DNA of 64,000 nucleotides from Brienomyrus brachyistius (GCF_023856365.1 NC_064541.1:23476214-23540213); one strand, 5' to 3'; shown: positions 32,190-44,209, numbered from the stretch's first letter. The notes: generated by a model from the sequence alone, not told the origin. Made by a program: numbers and translations.

Positions 32190-32362
32190 TCATTTATGTC
32201 CAACAGACACCATGAATGGCAATGTTATGCAACATACAACATACCACAAAGAATGCCGCAACCTTCTGGGGGCTGGATTGTAATGTTCCACCTATTATCT
32301 GAAATGCATTTTCAGCATTCCAAATATATTTTCAATTGCAGTATGTGCTGTATGGAATGAAA
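32190..32362 (-). pseudogene. Harbinger transposase C-terminal fragment
   Basis: The minus strand encodes FHTAHTAIENIFGMLKMHFR and, after a frame change, QKVAAFFVVCCMLHNIAIHG. These are the two last conserved blocks of Harbinger transposases (the RxxxExxFGxLKxRF and CxxLHN blocks). The upstream part is cut off by the Tc1-like insertion starting near 32366. Confidence 0.6.
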
Positions 32363-32365
32363 GCT

Positions 32366-32900
32366 AACACACAGCCATGGAAAAAATTAAGAGATCACAG
32401 CACAAATTTTTGTTTTGTCTTAATTTGTGGGTATGAATCTGTGTAATATATTATTTTTCCCTAAAACTGCAGCCTGGTTCTTCCCTGGTTCTCATTGCTA
32501 AATGGCTTCTTCCTTTTTTACAGGACCTCAGTCCTGCTTCTAGGAGCCTGATACAAACTCTCCTAGCAGTACAGTTCACACCTGCACTTAATGTTTCCCA
32601 CTCCATTTGAAGGTCACTTGATGTCATCCTACGATTCATGAGAAACTGTCGGATGAGTTAACGGTCATCTCTGGCATTAGAAAGTCACTTCCGCCCTTTA
32701 ATTGGCTAGTTTCTGGACATTTTCAGTGTCTCCTGCTGAGACACCTTATTCTTATGTACTGCTGTCTTACAAATTTTGAACCTTGAAGAATCCTGCTACC
32801 CAGCATAGCCTTTTGCCACCAGAACCAGGATTAAAGATTTCAAAATGTAGATTTATTTAAAAATATAGAGTGGTCTCCTAATTTTTTCTGCGGTTGTATG
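32366..32900 (-). mobile_element. Tc1-like deletion derivative, copy B
   Basis: Ends are ACAGCCATGGAAAAAATTAA and, inverted on the right, TAATTTTTTCTGCGGTTGTA. The minus strand retains RRMTSSDLQMEWE and VCIRLLEAGLRSC, the helix-turn-helix region of a Tc1 transposase (residues about 80-130 in the family). The catalytic domain is deleted. It is colinear with copy A at 15160-15605. Confidence 0.65.
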
Positions 32901-32904
32901 TACA

Positions 32905-33140
32905 ATGAAACGTGGAATATATGGAACGAATACTGATATATATAGAATGAAACCCGGAATATATAGAATGAAAGCCGATATATGGGATGAAATCCGATAT
33001 ATATGGAATGAAAGCTAATATATATACAATGAAACCCGGAATATATGGAATGAAAGCTAAAATATATACAATGAAACCCGGAAAATATGGAATGACAGCT
33101 GATATATATACAGTGAAACCTGATATATAAGGAATGAAAG
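32905..33140 (+). repeat. Minisatellite, about 20/40-bp unit
   Basis: Around ten degenerate units alternate GGAATATATGGAATGAAAGC and TATATACAATGAAACCC. The Ile/Pro/Tyr-repeat ORF on the minus strand is a by-product of the repeat. It starts at the edge of the Tc1-like element. Confidence 0.8.
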
Positions 33141-33257
33141 CTAATGGAATCGCCATTGATGAACAGATCCAGCGAACACTGAAAATTGGCTAACCATAAA
33201 AAAAAATAAAATAATTGATTTTCCTTGCCGTTTATATGATGAACAATTTCTGTCTTT

Positions 33258-33379
33258 GCACAGAATGTGTATATAATTTATATTTTGAAGAACTTATGTT
33301 CGTAAGCTAAAAGCAAAGATGATATTGAATGAATAGAACAGCAGTTCTTCAAAATATAAATTATACAGGCATTCTGTGC
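33258..33379. repeat. 36-bp inverted repeat (hairpin)
   Basis: Arms are 33258-33293 and 33344-33379. They match at almost all positions, with shared words GCACAGAATG and ATAATTTATATTTTGAAGAA, around a 50-nt loop. No coding or known transposon ends were seen. Confidence 0.7.
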
Positions 33380-33935
33380 CGCCCTCACCTGAAGATCGCT
33401 ATTCGCATTCAAATAACCACATTTTCGCATATTCAAATAGCATTCGCATGGTAATGTGAGGAACAACACAACGGTGAAACGCGATCCAGATACATCCCCA
33501 TCAGCGCCATAAAAGGTGTGTGTGGGGGGGGGGGGTGTAGCCAAGTGTGAATGGTTCATACATAAATGAGAGCTCCTACATATTCAATGGAAGAAGACCA
33601 GGAATAGTGACACAAGCTTTTTCTTATTTATCCAACTGAATGTTGCAATTACACCATTTAGTCATTTTCATGTACTTAAGACTTTGGTGATCAGATATCT
33701 GGGATCCAAACAAACTGCCACCATTGCTTACTATGTACTTTTATAATGTTTCTGCAAGTGTTCCAAACTGCATTTTGTAATGTCAAAACTTTGATGTCAA
33801 ATTACAAACTTAACATAAATCTGGCGTATTTACAAAGTACACTAAGATTAAGTTGAGTTCAATGCCAAAACAAATAATTTATTTGCCATGAATTTTTGCT
33901 TGTCATACTCTGACTACACGTTGAGTAAAGAAGTG

Positions 33936-35440
33936 CTAACTGGAATTCATTTTAAAATGTTCTCCCGCTAATTTCCACTTATGGCCACAAGTTCTATTAT
34001 TTAAACTAATATTGAAGTAGCCATTTGGCTGAATAGTATACAGACCTGTTAGAACCTTATATACCTGGATCATGTCCCCCCTTAGTCTCTTTTGCTCGAG
34101 GCTAAACAGATTGAGCTCAGCTAACCTCTCCTCATAAGACATTCCTCTAAGATTAGGAATCATTCTCGTAGCCCTACGTTGCACCCTTTCCAAGGCAACA
34201 ACGTCCTTCTTAAGCTATGGTGACCAAATCTGCATACAATATTCTACGTGGGATCTTACCAAGGAATTATATAATCTTAGCATCACCTCCCTTGACTTAA
34301 ACTCCACACACCTAGAGATGTAACTCAACATCCTATTGGCTTTTTATTGCTTCCCCACACTGGCGAGAGTGGGACATGGAAGCATCAACATACACACCGA
34401 GGGCTTTCTCATAATCAGCTACCTTTATTTCAGTGGAACCCATAAAATATCTATGCTTTATATTTCTGCTCCCTGCATGGATTACCTTACAGTTATCTAC
34501 GTTAAATTTAATCTGCCAGGTATCAGCCCACTTTCTAATTAAATCAATATCCCATTGTAGCCTCTGTGCTACAGTACTACTTTAGTATCTGCTACACCAC
34601 CCACCTTGATGTCATCTCCAAATTTAATGTATTGGTGTCAATATCCATCCATCCATTTTCCAAACCGCTTATCCTACTGGGTCGCAGGGGGTCCGGAGCC
34701 AATCCCGGAAGCAATGGGCACGAGGCAGGGAACAACCCAGGATGGGGGGCCAGCCCATCGCAGGGCACACTCACACACCATTCACTCACACATGCACACC
34801 TATGGGCAATTTAGCAAGTCCAATTAGCCTCAGCATGTTTTTGGACTGTGGGAGGAAACCGGAGTACCCGGAGGAAACCCCATGACGACATGGGGAGAAC
34901 ATGCAAACTCCACACACATGTGACCCAGGCGGAGACTCGAACCTGGGTCCCAGAGGTGTGAGGCAACAGTACTAACCACTGCACCACCATGCCTCCCTGG
35001 TGTCAGTATCATTAATGTAAATTAGGAACAATAGTGGTCCTAAAATTGAACCATGCGGTACCCCACTATGAACGCAGGCCCACTGCGACACTGTGGCTCT
35101 AATAACAACCCGCTGCTTCCTGTCTGTTAACCATTTTTTTGATCAAAGCTGCTACAGGTCCTAAAATCCCTGCAGTTTTGAGCTTAAGCAAGAGCCATTT
35201 GTGGGGGACAACATCAAAGGTCTTCTGGAAATGTAAGTAGATCACATCGTAGGCCTTTTTGTGTTAAACTGATTGGCCTATAGTTTGCTGGATTACTTCT
35301 CTCCCCTTTTAATTGAATATGGGTGTTATATTAGCATGCTTCCAATCAGAAGGTACCACACCAGTAGATAAGTGTAGTGACATAGTAATGTTAAAGGTTG
35401 GCTAATAATATTCCTCATCTCTTTTAAAACTAAAGCTAAG
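33936..35440 (-). pseudogene. CR1-type LINE reverse transcriptase, interrupted by a SINE
   Basis: The minus strand reads in family order. First comes YLHFQKTFDVVPHKWLLLKL (palm), then LKFGDDIKVGG (catalytic FxDD-like, first base changed). WDIDLIRKWADTWQIKFNVD, KALGVYVDAS and finally LEKVQRR-type text follow, with RMIPNLRGMSYEERLAELNL (C-terminal tail, open from 34193 to 33936). Several stops and shifts are present. A SINE with its own target duplication (34633-35009) splits it between the palm and the catalytic motif. Confidence 0.75.
34645..34997 (-). mobile_element. tRNA-derived SINE with 12-bp target duplication
   Basis: On the minus strand it begins GGGAGGCATGGTGGTGCAGT. An A-box-like GGTGCAGTGGTT (34987-34976) and a B box GGTTCGAGTCTCC (34943-34931) follow. 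The 3' end is AAAATGGATGGATGG. The flanks TGGTGTCAATAT (34633-34644) and TGGTGTCAGTAT (34998-35009) are the target duplication, one mismatch. It lies within the CR1 element, so it is younger than that insertion. A truncated sister is at 41332. Confidence 0.8.
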
Positions 35441-35454
35441 ATTTACTTATCTTT

Positions 35455-35606
35455 ACAGTGCTTAAAGGTAAGTACAATGGGGAAACAAACTGAAATGGGG
35501 ACTAAATACAGAGGACAAATGACAACAGGTGATCATACGGGGCTTCCACACTAGGTTAACGAGGGGGGCGTAGCACACGGAAGGAGCGGACGATTCGGCA
35601 AGGACA
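35455..35606 (-). repeat. LTR fragment of a Gypsy-type element
   Basis: The minus strand starts TGTCCTTGCCGAATCG immediately after a purine-rich GGTGGAGGTCC tract. It continues with TCCGTGTGCTACGCCCCCCT. It resembles the solo LTR at 16063-16340 and is cut off at its far end. Confidence 0.5.
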
Positions 35607-36145
35607 GGACCTCCACCAAAGGTGCCCACTCTAGACGCGCCTAAGGGTAGCGAGGCAATGAGACCGGGTACAATAAATCTGGGCAAACACAAGCCAAAAA
35701 ACCATTAACGAGACATGGGAAACAGCACAGACACACAGAACAGGCACAAGGAGAATAACTCAGACAAGAAGCGACAAACCACGGGAAATGCAGACAGACA
35801 CAGGGGCACCAGAAAAGGAAACACAGGATGCGGGGACACTACAGGGAACAACGGAGGGACTATACCAGGAGGCATACCTATAGGAGGTACAAATGGTCCA
35901 GCAGGGCACGAAATCACAGAAGGACGGGAAGGAAACATAAAGGAAACACAAGGCACCGAGGGATGAGGGGGAAACATAGGGGGCACAAAGGGACCAGAGA
36001 GGGATGACGGTGGAACAGGACGGGAAGTAAACACAGGGGGTAAAAAAGGACTAGGAGGGACCGACGGTGGAGCAGGATGGGGAGTGAACAGAGCGGGCAA
36101 GGAAGCCAGGGGCAACAGGGATATAAGAACACAACAGTAATTCAA
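35607..36145 (-). pseudogene. 3' internal end of a Gypsy-type element, Pro-rich ORF
   Basis: A 146-codon open frame (36145-35705, minus) is Pro/Val/Phe-rich with repeated VPPS and PVFPF-like words. It is followed by CCTTAGGCGCGTCTAGAG and a purine tract leading into the LTR at 35606. That order (Pro-rich tail, GGCGCG motif, purine tract, LTR) is seen at the 3' end of some fish Gypsy elements. No reverse transcriptase or integrase is visible. Confidence is moderate because the protein is low-complexity. Confidence 0.45.
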
Positions 36146-36295
36146 TCAATGTTGAAACAAATAAATCAATCTACAATTTACCTATAAAACACATTCATAT
36201 ATGTGCGATAAAACCACATTCGTTGTAACAACACCAAAAACAGGCACAGCACCATAATGTTAACATTACAGCCCAGAACAAAGTAATGGCTTAAT

Positions 36296-37990
36296 TCAAT
36301 TCAATTCAATTCAAGAGGTTTATTCGTCACATACAGTACAACTTGCAGTGAAATGTATCTCTTAATCGCCCTATTTGTTTTAAAAATGGAAGAAAAAAAA
36401 GGTAAAAGTCAAGTAGGACTAAAAGAAAGAATAAAAGTACAATATATAAATACAATCTATCAAATCAAATATACAATCTAAATATACAATCCAAATATAC
36501 AATCTAAATATAGTGCAATGGTGAGGTGATGTACAGACTAAAGTTATTTCTGCAGTAAAGTGAACGTGTGCAGTATATGTGAATTCTAATACAAACATAC
36601 ATACAGTAACTGTACAGAATGACCAGAATTAGGTTGAATTGAGAAGCCTTATGGTCTAGGGGAAAAAAACTCTTTGAGTCTCTCTGTCCTGGACATTAGG
36701 CAACAGAACCGTCTGCCTGAGCTCAGCATGCGGAACAGACAGTTTGCGGGGTGTAAGGAGGCCTTAATTATCTGTTACTCTGGACCTGCAGTGTTTTTTG
36801 TAGGTGTCCAGCAGGGAGGGCAGAGGAGATCTGACACAATGCTCGGCCGCTCTGATCACCCTCTGCAGGGCTTTGCTATCCTTTAGAGAGCAGTTCCCAA
36901 ACCATACCATAATGTTCATGGTCAAGATGCTCTCCACAGCAGCCGAGTCGAAGGTTTTTAGGATCACTGGAGTGATCCTAAATCTCCTCAGGTGCCTCAG
37001 GTGGTAGAGCCGCTTTCTTGCCCTGGTGACCAGAGTGCTGACCTGTGATTGCCAAGTGAGGTCCTCAGTGAGCAGAACCCCAAGGTACTTGATGTTATCA
37101 ACCCTCTCCACTGGAACAGTGTTCTTCTGGAGGGCTGAAAAGGAGCACTGCTTCTTCTTGCTGTAGTCCACAATCAGCTCTTTAGTTTTCCTGATATTCA
37201 GACTGAGGCAGTTCGACCTACACCATACCAACAGGTTCTCTGCCTCCCTCAAGTAGGCCGACTCATCGTTGTTGGTGATGAGTCCAATTACCACTGTGTC
37301 ATCTGCAAACTTCACAATGCTGTTGGAGCTGTTGGAGGCAATGCAGTCGTAGGTGTAGAGCGTGTAGAGCAGGGGACTCAGATGTTGGGTGATGGTGTTG
37401 GACGCACGGGGTCCCACTCTCACTGTTTGTAATCCACCAGTGAGGAAATCTAACATCCACCTGCACAGCTGGGAGTTCAAACCCAGTTCCCACAGTTTGG
37501 AGAACAGTCTAAGTGAGACGATGGTGTTGAAGGCTGACCTGTAATCCACAAACAGCAGCTTTACATAATTCCCATTACTACTGTCTACATGGGTGAAGGT
37601 GGTGTGCAGTATGTGTGCGATGGTGTCCTCAGTGGATCTGTTTAGGTGGTAGGCAAACTGTAATGGGTCAGTGGAATGGGGGATGGATGAACAGATGAAG
37701 TTTTTTATAAGCCTTTCAAACACTTTCATCACCAGAGATGTTAGGGCCACCGGGTGGTAGTCATTCAAACTGGTGGGCTTGTTGTGCTACGGGACGAGAA
37801 CTATGGTCGACCATTTGAGGTACGTTGGCACAACAGACTAAGCCAGAGACTCACTGAAGATATTGGTGAAAATGCCAATCAGCTGATCAGCGCAGCATTG
37901 CATAACATGTCCTGAAATCCCATCTGGTCCCACAGGATTTCTAATGTTCACCTGCTTCAGACCCCAGCGCAAATCGCGTTCTACCATTAC
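36296..37990 (-). pseudogene. L2-like LINE, 3' two-thirds of the reverse transcriptase
   Basis: An open frame of 334 codons (37768-36764) covers the reverse transcriptase from NDYHPVALTSLVMKVFERLI through LLFVDYRSAFNTIV, the FADD catalytic motif (KFADDTVVIGLI) and KYLGVLLTEDLTW to the C-terminal HxxxR-type tail. The GxPQGC motif before LSPLLYTLYT is missing by a small in-frame deletion, so this copy is inactive. The 3' UTR runs to a GAATT-type microsatellite at 36296-36315. It is 5'-truncated at about 37990. In the family this protein copies LINE RNA into the genome. Confidence 0.75.
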
Positions 37991-38234
37991 ACAATGAAAT
38001 TAAGATAATGATAATATATACTAATAAATGATGAGTAAGCAAGTGATTTATACTTGTACTTATCCGTGAATACACCAATATATTTCGTCTGCTTCAGAGA
38101 CTCCCCCGATGTTTGAAAAACCTTATGTTTCACAATATCTCATAAAATACAATGGGAGGCTCACATGCATCAAAGTCTTCTGCTTTCAGTGTGTATAGTC
38201 ACATTTAATGACATCCATTTTCTCAGTGCCGCTA

Positions 38235-38345
38235 ATGTAGTGTTTTCATATTTGCTGTTGTGTTTTTGTATTTGCTGGTGTCTTTTCTTATTTGCTGTTG
38301 TGTTTTTGCGTTTGTTGGTGTGTTTTCATATTTGCTGTGGTACTT
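38235..38345 (+). repeat. Tandem repeat, about 19-28-bp unit
   Basis: Five imperfect copies of TATTTGCTGTTGTGTTTTT follow each other. Confidence 0.65.
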
Positions 38346-38354
38346 TGCACCACT

Positions 38355-38670
38355 CCTGACGCATTCCTGAGGTCATCTGCTGCCCTGCCGCAAGCATGCC
38401 GTGGAGCCACACATCTATCATCCCTCTGCAGATGCATTCCTGTAGCCATCTGCCGCTGTTCCTTGAACACAAAATAGTCTTATAACTTAATCACCCCTCT
38501 GCAAAGGGACACCCTCCTGGGTTCATCTCCCTCTGTTACTCAAGCACAGCACAGTGCCACACCTCTATCACCCCTCTGTAGAGAGCCGCACTCCTGGGGT
38601 TATCTGCTGCTGTTCCTCAAACATACTATAGGGCCACACCTGTATCACCCCTCTGCCAGTCACTATGATT
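38355..38670 (+). repeat. Degenerate tandem repeat, about 75-90-bp unit
   Basis: About four copies share ATTCCTGAGGTCATCTGCTG, GCCACACCTCTATCACC and CCCTCTGCAGA-type words in the same order. Spacing is about 70 to 90 bp. Confidence 0.65.
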
Positions 38671-38789
38671 CGTCTTGCACTAATACAATGAACAGGGAAA
38701 TATGCTCAGTTACACATGCAGTCACACTGCTATTACTGTTAGAATTTGAATCAAATTCTGCTAGTAAAAATATTGTTGTTTAATCTATA

Positions 38790-39470
38790 TTATAATCAGA
38801 ATCAGAATAGAGTTTATTATTCACACATACAAGGAATTTGCTTTGGTGGGTGGTGCCAGACATAGTATTAGAGCTAGTGTTTTTGGCTTTATGGATGAGG
38901 CGGGCTGCGGTGGGGAAGAAACTGTCCCTATATCGTGATGTTTTGGTCCCAATGGACCGCAACATTCTGCCAGAGGGGAGAGTCTGAAGGAGTTTGTGAC
39001 CAGGGTGAGAGGAATCAGCCATAATCATTCCTGCTCTTTTCAAAGACTTGGACTCGTACAGGTCCTGTAAAGATGGAAGGTTGCAGCCGATTGTTTTCCC
39101 AGCAGAGTGAATGATGCGCTGTAGTCTGCTCTTGTCCTTGGCAGTGGCAGCAGGGTACCAGACGGTGATGGAGGTGGTGAGGATGGACTTGCAGCTTTGC
39201 GGGGGTTCAGCTTCTTGAAGACCTTGTTAACATCTCTCCCTTGAATATGAAGAGATGAGCTGTGAGGTTTCAAAGATGCCACACCAGCAGTTGGTTCAAC
39301 TGGATATACCAGAAAAGTTGGTAATAAATCCGCTGAGGCAGTTTTTCTGATGTTTAAGAGTTCTTCTCTTGTGAAAGTGCAACAGAAGACTAAATTAACA
39401 AACAAAATAAAGCAAAACAGTGCGCACCAACACACCAAGGAAACCATCCGCGGCGCCATCTTGTAGATAA
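38790..39470 (-). pseudogene. L2-like LINE with internal deletion
   Basis: The minus strand begins with a 5'-UTR-like AGATGGCGCCGCGGATGG and an N-terminal ORF. It reaches VNKVFKKLNPRKAA at the start of the reverse transcriptase, then jumps to SILTTSITVWYPAATAKDK and the C-terminal tail DSSHPGHKLLQTLPSGRMLR. Nearly the whole catalytic domain is missing, with a frame change at the join. The 3' end at about 38790 is ATTCACACATACAAGGAATT, typical of fish L2. Confidence 0.65.
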
Positions 39471-39474
39471 TGTC

Positions 39475-41330
39475 AGTTATATATATATATGAACATTATT
39501 TATCGACAAATGTTTAAATATATAAACTATATATTTAATTATATTATTTAAGCAAAAGCTATGACAATGTCAGTGTTTGAGAATCTTTCACAAGTCATTA
39601 AGGTGGTTAAGAACAGACCAAAACCAAGCACTGTTGATAATCTTTCTGGTGAGAGAGTGGAAGCAACATAATGTTTATTTTTTGCACCAAACCCAGCTTA
39701 TCTGGATATTGGAATCCTTCAACTAAAAACCCAATGAGCTTTAGGTTTCTGCCTTTTCAGTGTTTATAATTAAGCATTCACAATGAAGAATTTGTACATT
39801 AAATAATGCTAGTATATTATTATTATTATTATTACTATTATTATTATAAAGCAACAACACTCAAACATTCATACTGAAAAACTTCATCTTCCAGAAAATT
39901 TGCCATGTTTGGGAAAGGCTAAAACAAAGTCCGGGTGGGTAATCTGTTGCCATGACGATCTGGATCCCCCCATGATAATCAGTTCAAGAGCACTTATCAT
40001 ATGGCATCATTCAACACTGCTAGCATCCCAGTGAATGACAGTGGGATTGTGGAATTACAGACACAAATTAAGAAAAAGTAAACATTTCAGACTTTACAGA
40101 CGCCCTGCTAGGTCTCTTAAATGAGAGCTTAATTCAAGCTAATGGAAAACTCATATAATGGGAGAGTGTTGTGAAATCAAATAAAGGGCTGAATGATTGG
40201 GGATGAGTGCAGGTGTTTTGCTCTTCTTTCCAAACCTGATGTAAATGTTTCAAACCCTAATGAAGTCAGCGTCCTCTCCTGTCACCATGACATTGGAATG
40301 CTTGTCTGCATGATAACTGCCCCTCCCCCCACTGCTCTAAATACATATTCATGCAAAGTTCTCATGATGACTATTTCTTTTTGAGCAGGGAGGAGGCATA
40401 TATTTTGGTTGTAATAGTGGGGTCCTTCATTACAGATAGTAGAACTGACCTTGACTAGTGCTTAAACATGATATTTAAAGACTGCATGCATATTCCTTTT
40501 GCAGAATGTAAATTCACATCAAGTGCAATTTGGGCATTGTAATTCTACAGAGATTTGCACTAATAAGATGACTATTTAAACAGAGTCTTTGCCATTAATA
40601 GTGGAACCATAGCAAAAAGGGTGGGTTCTTCTGGGCATTGATGGAGTTAATGGGTTAATGGGTAATAGTGGGACATGGTGAAAATATAGCTAGGATTATT
40701 ACTTTCTTTTTAAGCTCAAGTCTGATATCTTTGTACTTTTTAACCTTTTAAATGTATTGATTAGACAAAAACATTTGAAACAGAATGCCCAGCAGGGTCA
40801 GACTGAGAGAGAAAATTACTTCCTAGAAAGGAGTCTGTGGTTTTGAAGGTTGTAATAGAGTAGGTAATGTCAGAAAAAGGAAGAAAAGCTATTTATATGG
40901 GGCATTTATGAAAGAAGTATGAAAGAGTTTAATGTGGAAGTATTTCTACCAAATTCATGGTATTTACGAAATTATAGACGGTGACTTCATGAGCAATAAT
41001 GGATGCTGTAATAATGAGTTCCAGATGAAACAGACATACATACGACAATAATTTCTGATCCTGTCTTATGCCCATAGTATATGGATATGTGAAGGGAAAC
41101 TCCCAATCAACAGGGAATGAATTAGTTTCTGTGGTGAAGGTCAGGACTCACAAATATGTAATGACCCATTTGGATGATCATTTCTTGTGTACAATCAGAT
41201 AGATAGATAGATGTTTGATGAGCCCTGGGAGGGAGGACTGCATCATGTTAGCTACGGCTGCAGCAAGCTGAATCTCTCTTCTAGCTGTCATTACAGAAGT
41301 AGTCGTACTGTACCAATAATGATTAAGGTA
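39475..41330. other. No gene recognised
   Basis: AT-rich with a short (ATT)n at about 39810-39846. ORFs are short and random-looking. Confidence 0.35.
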
Positions 41331-41331
41331 T

Positions 41332-41480
41332 GTATCCATCCATCCATCCATCCATCCATCCATCCATCCATCCATTTTCTAAAACGCTTATCCTTCTGGG
41401 TCGTGGGGGGTCTGGAGCCTATCCTGGAAGCGACGGGCATGAGATGGGGAACAACCCAGGATGGGGGGGGGCATCCGCCT
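41332..41480 (-). mobile_element. 5'-truncated SINE with (ATGG)n tail
   Basis: A run of about eleven CCAT units (41335-41376) is followed by TTTTCTAAAACGCTTATCCT and TCTGGGTCGTGGGGGG. This is the 3' part of the same SINE family as 34645-34997. Its tRNA-related 5' half is absent. Confidence 0.7.
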
Positions 41481-41624
41481 CCCATCAAAATGTGTAATTG
41501 TTTTAATACTGTAAGTATCAGTCTGTAAACTTCAGAACCACATGCAAACCAGCTATTGGAATGCTAGGTCCCTTAGGCCTTTACGTGATTTATGTGACAA
41601 GGCCTTGTTGTTCATTTTTTTTAA

Positions 41625-41915
41625 CCAAACATTAGATTTGGGTTCTCTGAAGAAGTACTGGCTGCATCAATGAGTCTATGGGAAAAACCCTAATCCCAAT
41701 CATGTCATCCTTAACCCTGACCCAGCGCTAACCTTAACCATAAGTAACCAAACAAATTCTAAGCCCTTTAGCATTTGCACGTTTTTTGATTGCATTCACA
41801 GATTAGTATAAAACTGAGGTTATCCAAATGGGGACCTGAAAAATGTCCCCAAAAGTAAGTTAGTTTCAGGTTTTACCGCACTTTGGGGACATTTTGGTTG
41901 ACTTGCATATCAACA
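41625..41915 (+). repeat. GTGGGGACA repeat family, copy 3
   Basis: Contains AACCCTAATCCCAATC, ACCTTAACCATAAGTAACCA, TTTTTGATTGCATTCACAGA and TATAAAACTGAGGTTATCCA. It ends with CTTTGGGGACATTTTGG. It is nearly full length but lacks the flanking CA run. Confidence 0.65.
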
Positions 41916-42769
41916 TTGCATATTAAAAATCAACATTCATCAATCCAGGCTAAACACTCAATATACAATATTAATTTTATAGTAGAGGCATGTCAGTTTA
42001 GTGATCGGAAGAACATCTCTTATTCCGGAGGGACAAAGAAGTGAAAAATAAGTAAAAAGTCTGTGGAAAAATGTTAACATAGAAAAAAAATCATGATCAT
42101 ACAAGTCTACTGAGCTTACTACTCGTCATTGTCAACTTGTGCAGTTGCAAGCATGTAGCGATTGCTTAGCCTGTGTTATGTTTCCTGTCTTGAAGGGTAC
42201 ATGATGCCATCACAAAACCTTCTCCTCTGCTTGACTGCTATTTGGTGCAACATATGATATTCAGCCCTATATGACTCTGACTCTCCATACCATTTATGTT
42301 GAAGGTCCTCTGAATTCAGCGTCAAGGAGCTGGAAGGAGATTTCTTGTGTACTGCTGGTTTTAATAAAATATAAATCCCATAAAAGATTTAAAGCGAACA
42401 AAGGTTGATGAAGAGAGACATCATCCCAGGCCGCAGGCTGCACGAATGGCTGGCTGCGCCGGTGAGTTCCACCTTCACTTTGTGTATGGCTGTTTCATCT
42501 AGCCATTTTATTCAGCCCCATGCCATTCAGATTTTTAATTGAATAATATAGAAATTCCATTTGTACGTTTAGAAACGTTACATTTTAAAAGATTTTTTGA
42601 TAGCTATGTACTGAGTACTATCTAGTATTATCTAGTTGTATAGATTGAATTATTTGATATTCATTATCCAGCTACAGACAAGGTGGATGATGTATGATGA
42701 TGATGGAACAAGTATGTGAACATCTAAAAGATCTTAAAAAGAGGGGAATTGCTGTCAGGTGATGGTGGG

Positions 42770-42852
42770 GTTCAGGCTGGTTAAATGTAAAGTGCTTTGT
42801 GACAATGACTGTTGTTTAAAGCGCTATATAAATATAACTGAATTGAATTGAG
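42770..42852 (+). mobile_element. LINE 3' tail
   Basis: GTAAAGTGCTTTGTGACAAT followed by AAAGCGCTATATAAATATAA and (GAATT)n is a common 3' terminus of fish non-LTR retroelements. The upstream body is not recognisable. Confidence 0.5.
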
Positions 42853-43955
42853 GTGATCCAGTCAATTCAGGAAGTGAACTATGTTCAAGCAATATGCCCC
42901 AATCAAAATTATTTCACAGGTCCTCAGAAGAAGAGCTGTTTCGGCTTATAAGACTGTAAAGGGCTATAAATGGAACTCTGAAGACATCATTTCAGGGTCA
43001 GGTGAGTAGTTTACAAATGGAAAAACAATGGTGCTCTTTTCCTTATACTATAAGTGAACACCTCACAGATTAACGCTGTTAATTAATTAACAATTAATGT
43101 GCTAATTAAACATTTAATGTAGGGAAGTGGATGAAACACAAAAACAACAACTGTCAAATGCAGGGGGTCTCCAGGACCAGGCTTGGGATTGCCATATTTC
43201 TTAACATAATTGCACATAGTAGTAGTCGTTGTAGTAGTTATTAGAACGCAATGTATGGAAAGTCACGATTTGTCTTGAACTTAAATATTATGTTAATATT
43301 AAATATTATTGTGTTGCCTCTGCCAGTCTTGATGGCAGTCTGAACCAATCCTATGTAATAGACGAGAGAATTAACACGTTTTTCTATGCAACAAAGATAT
43401 AAACATCCTCTTATAATTTTTACACAGGCCCTTGAAATTAGTAAGCAGCTGTAGGGCATCTCAAACAGACAAGGCCCCACTGTGTATGATGTTAGGGATC
43501 AATTGTTGTCTGTGTTTTGAAATGGTTTGTATGGCAGACACATCTCTTTAGCAAGCGAATCAGAATAAAGATCTCCCTGGAACACCAATTCCTAGCTAAT
43601 TCATAAAATGAACCACTGCTTTCTCTTGATAAGCATTCTTTTGATGATGTTACACATGCATAATTTCACATTAAGAACATAATCTCCCTCTATTCTGCCT
43701 CCCCTCTTTGTTCTAAATAATATGATTGTACATTTGGGAATGTCGGCAGAAAAGTAGGCCGCATAATCACATAGAACTTTAAAATCCTACTAGTAATTGT
43801 TAAAGTTTCCTCTTAGGAATTCCAATGTAGCAAAAAAAATGTATGCTAACAGAAAACATGTATCCACATGTGCTGTCATGACTTTTACATTGGGATTCAA
43901 ACCACGTACAGCATACGGCATACAGCATTCGGTAACATACTGTATACTGCGTACT

Positions 43956-44199
43956 CAGGGACGGATATGGGTTGTGTGGGCCCCTGGGCAAAACGTTCGT
44001 GAGGGCCCCCCCCCACCACCACCACCACCACCACCACAATTCAAGGGCCCTTGGCAGCCAAACGCCCTCCCTATAGGGTCAGGGGCCCTTGTAGGCAGAG
44101 GATCAAAGAATGTAGGCCCTCTAAAATAGACAAACGAAAATACATTGTTGATAAGCGTTGATAAGCGGCCCCGCTGGCCCGGTCCGTAATCCATCCCTG
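43956..44199 (+). mobile_element. hAT-type MITE with 8-bp target duplication
   Basis: The 244-bp element has ends CAGGGACGGAT and ATCCATCCCTG. Flanks are TGCGTACT (43948-43955) and TACGTACT (44200-44207), one mismatch. Internal GGGCCC-rich inverted segments and a CCACCA run are present. The Gly- and Pro-repeat ORFs here are artefacts. Confidence 0.75.
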
Positions 44200-44209
44200 T
44201 ACGTACTGG

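Noticed and set aside
32878..33156. Ile/Pro/Tyr-repeat ORF resembling a membrane protein
   Set aside because: It is the translation of the ATATA-rich minisatellite.
43797..44194. Gly- and Pro-rich ORFs on both strands
   Set aside because: They arise from the CCACCA run inside the hAT MITE.
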